A stretch of DNA of 15,519 nucleotides from Spirochaetia bacterium (lineage in GTDB: Bacteria; Spirochaetota; Spirochaetia; Treponematales; Breznakiellaceae): positions 1 to 15,519 of the forward strand of contig BOBI01000041.1 in assembly GCA_026002305.1 (NCBI GenBank), in the 5' to 3' direction. Made by a program: the position numbers and the translations under genes. Position 1 is the stretch's first letter, and the number at the start of each line of letters is the position of its first letter. The notes under the pieces were generated by a model. The model worked only from the letters and a program-made list of their open reading frames with translations, was not told where the DNA came from and did no database searches. Positions 13,650 through 15,519 of the stretch are shown here, in pieces.

Positions 13650-14938
13650 AATCGAAAACTACTGCAAATCAAATAAATAGCGGTCCTATATCGTCAACAA
13701 TATTTCGCTACCTTTTTATGGAAACGCTTTTTTCTTTTTTTGTCTCGTTTCTCTTTTTCTTTTTTATTTTCTTTGTGAATCAACTTCTGCTTATGGCGCA
13801 GGAAATTCTTACAAAAAGAGTTCCCTTTAACCAAGTCGCGCTTCTTGTTTTATTTTCGCTGCCATCGGTAATCGCAATGTCCACACCGTTTGCGACATTG
13901 CTCGGTACGCTTATGACAATAGGACGTATGTCATCAGATAACGAGATTCTTGTTATGCTGTCATCAGGATTATCCTACAAAAATATTTTTATACCGACAC
14001 TCTTAGTTGGTATTATAGTTTCGCTTGTTTCATTTGTTGCAAATGATATTTTACTGCCCGCCGGTACAATTCAATTTTCGCGCCTTTACAGAAAAGTTTT
14101 AGTTTCAACACCCGCATTGGAGCTTGAATCAAATTCTGTCAAGCGTTTTAAAAATACCGTTGTAATTACCGGAAATGTGACGGGGAATTCCGTAGCCGAT
14201 ATTTTAATTTTAGACAGAACTACAGACGGGGAACGTCGTGTTATCATGGCAAAAAACGCGGAATTTCTTGATGCAGGAAAAGAAGGCCTGCGTCTCGATA
14301 TGGAAAACGCGTTTGTTCATTCGGCAAAAGAAACGGCGCGCCGCGATTACGATTATGCCAACACCGCTTTTCTTCGTTATCGCATTAAACAAGATGATTT
14401 TGTAACGGGCACAACACAAATAGGTCCGCGCGAAATGAGCTCGTTGGACGTGTACAACGAAATAAAAGAACAGCAAACATCACTACAGACATCAATTCTT
14501 GATCGTGACTACAAACTTCTGCAAAACGCACTTGAACTGGAGTTATCGTTGCGTGAAGAAAATAATTCAAGGGTGTCCGCAAAACGCAACTCTTTAGAAG
14601 CGGCGTTTATGCGTGAATATCAAGTTTCGCAGGCACTAAAAAAAGATCGCAACCTTTCAATATATAGACTGGAGTTTTATAAAAAGTTCTCCATACCGTT
14701 TGGTTCCCTTTCATTTATTTTTTTAGCCGTTCCGCTGGGGCTGCTTGCAAAAAAAAGCGGGCAAACCGTCGGCTTTATTTTAGGAATAATAATTTCTGTT
14801 GTCTATTGGGCGTTTCTGTTAGGCGGGCAGAACATGGGCATAAGGCTGGGTTACTCTCCTTTTTGGACAATGTGGATGCCTAACATACTTTGTATCAGCA
14901 TCGGAACCGTTATGTGTATTTTCAGGATCAGACGATGA
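13646..14938 (+). CDS. lptF: LptF/LptG-family (YjgP/YjgQ) permease
   Basis: Encodes 430 residues from ATG 13646, which overlaps the dut stop (ATGA). Earlier in-frame codons (13595) lie within the dut motif 5 region and are not needed. Helices at ~30-55, 70-95 and 125-145 form the N-terminal membrane bundle, including LPSVIAMSTPFATLLGTLMT, typical of the family. A periplasmic beta-jellyroll (~155-330) follows, and a charged helical stretch is inserted before the last three membrane helices (SIPFGSLSFIFLAVPLGLLA and later). Such permeases pair as LptF-LptG with the LptB ATPase to extract lipopolysaccharide or related glycolipid from the inner membrane; treponemes often lack classical LPS, so the lipid here is uncertain. 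I call it lptF from gene order; F and G are hard to tell apart. It overlaps the following lptG by ATGA. Confidence 0.88.
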   Translation: MKSKTTANQINSGPISSTIFRYLFMETLFSFFVSFLFFFFIFFVNQLLLMAQEILTKRVPFNQVALLVLFSLPSVIAMSTPFATLLGTLMTIGRMSSDNEILVMLSSGLSYKNIFIPTLLVGIIVSLVSFVANDILLPAGTIQFSRLYRKVLVSTPALELESNSVKRFKNTVVITGNVTGNSVADILILDRTTDGERRVIMAKNAEFLDAGKEGLRLDMENAFVHSAKETARRDYDYANTAFLRYRIKQDDFVTGTTQIGPREMSSLDVYNEIKEQQTSLQTSILDRDYKLLQNALELELSLREENNSRVSAKRNSLEAAFMREYQVSQALKKDRNLSIYRLEFYKKFSIPFGSLSFIFLAVPLGLLAKKSGQTVGFILGIIISVVYWAFLLGGQNMGIRLGYSPFWTMWMPNILCISIGTVMCIFRIRR

Positions 14939-15519
14939 TATTAGACAGATACATTGTCCGTCAATTTGTTCCTATCTTTCTGGTTGCCGCTATGATGTTT
15001 ATTATGCTTCTATGTCTTATCGATCTGTTTTTAAATCTTGTACACTATCTTAATTACGAGGCAGCCTTCAGTCAAATTATGAAAGTTAGTCTTTATTATA
15101 TTCCAAAAAGTTTTTCGTACGCGCTTCCAATATCATTATTGTTTGCCGTTGCATATTTGCTGGGCGATCTATATGCAAGAAACGAATTAACTTCAATAAT
15201 TGCATCCGGCGTTCCTTTTTGGAAATTATCGCGCAGCTTGTTAATTATCGGGGCGCTTGCTTCTGTGTTTGCGTTTTTTTTTGAAGATTCAATTGTCATT
15301 CCTACACTAAAAATGAAAAATGATCTTGGCAGTACATTAAAACATCAACAGCACACAGAGAATAATTCCGACATAGTTATAAAAACAAATGACGGCAATA
15401 GAATTTATTCTATCGATTATTATGATTATCCAAAACTTACGCTTAACGGCGTAAGCATTATCGAAAGGGACGAAGACGGCAGCTTCTTATCACAAATACG
15501 CGCTCCTGTAGCAAGGTGG
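14935..15519 (+). CDS. lptG: LptF/LptG-family permease, N-terminal 195 residues, cut at right edge
   Basis: Starts at ATG 14935, overlapping the lptF stop (ATGA), and stays open to the right edge. The N-terminus MILDRYIVRQFVPIFLVAA is the classic first helix of LptF/G; helices ~55-80 (SLYYIPKSFSYALPISLLFA) and ~95-120 follow, then the start of the periplasmic domain to ...QIRAPVARW. In LptG this point is directly followed by a segment like the EYWQFENAVIYQW found at the broken end of the minus-strand fragment at 12512-12994. The window stops at the very codon where that fragment takes up, so this gene may also be truncated just outside. Function as for lptF. Confidence 0.85.
   Translation, partial: MILDRYIVRQFVPIFLVAAMMFIMLLCLIDLFLNLVHYLNYEAAFSQIMKVSLYYIPKSFSYALPISLLFAVAYLLGDLYARNELTSIIASGVPFWKLSRSLLIIGALASVFAFFFEDSIVIPTLKMKNDLGSTLKHQQHTENNSDIVIKTNDGNRIYSIDYYDYPKLTLNGVSIIERDEDGSFLSQIRAPVARW

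Noticed and set aside
1-15519. CRISPR array, tRNA or rRNA genes
   Set aside because: I saw no regularly spaced direct repeats and no cloverleaf or rRNA signature; the repeats present are isolated palindromes of different sizes.

Overview
The window looks like chromosome of a host-associated spirochaete of the Treponema group, possibly one of the nitrogen-fixing gut treponemes. The reasons are a giant GreA (an extension of over 730 residues before a normal GreA domain, as known in Treponema and Borrelia), a dut-lptF-lptG cluster, a tgt-HEAT pair, and a C-terminal fragment of a NifA-type sigma-54 activator. The assignment rests on gene content only.

Layout. 1-1870 (-): secreted, membrane-anchored M6-family metalloprotease running off the left edge. 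2103-3962 (+): two small proteins I cannot assign, coupled to a PTS EIIC-type membrane protein. 4129-4920 (+): exported PEGA-like/CsgG-like protein with a strong terminator. 4977-5270: palindromic repeats and a decayed gene tail. 5270-5821 (-): hicA-hicB toxin-antitoxin pair with a clear promoter. 5822-6307: regulatory and degenerate DNA. 6308-9971 (+): TPR protein followed by the giant GreA. 9972-10050: convergent intergenic space with hairpins. 10051-12505 (-): tgt and a HEAT-repeat exported protein. 12512-15519: a rearranged locus.

The most striking signal is the rearranged locus. On the minus strand upstream of tgt lies only the last ~160 residues of an LptG-type permease. It abuts, at about 12988-13000, the last ~60 residues of a NifA-like activator on the plus strand, followed by dut, lptF and the first 195 residues of lptG, where the window ends. 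The two LptG pieces do not overlap and add up to about 355 residues, one complete LptG. The simplest explanation is one inversion of a segment nifA(C-term)-dut-lptF-lptG(N-term) out of an ancestral nifA-dut-lptF-lptG-tgt-HEAT order, breaking both nifA and lptG. This predicts that the reversed nifA N-terminus lies just past the right edge. A chimeric assembly is the main alternative.

Other points of interest are a Tudor/KOW-like module inside GreA, a probably leaderless dut transcript, an internal lipobox in the protease, a potential pseudoknot leader, and a dispersed family of intergenic palindromes sharing an ATACCG core.
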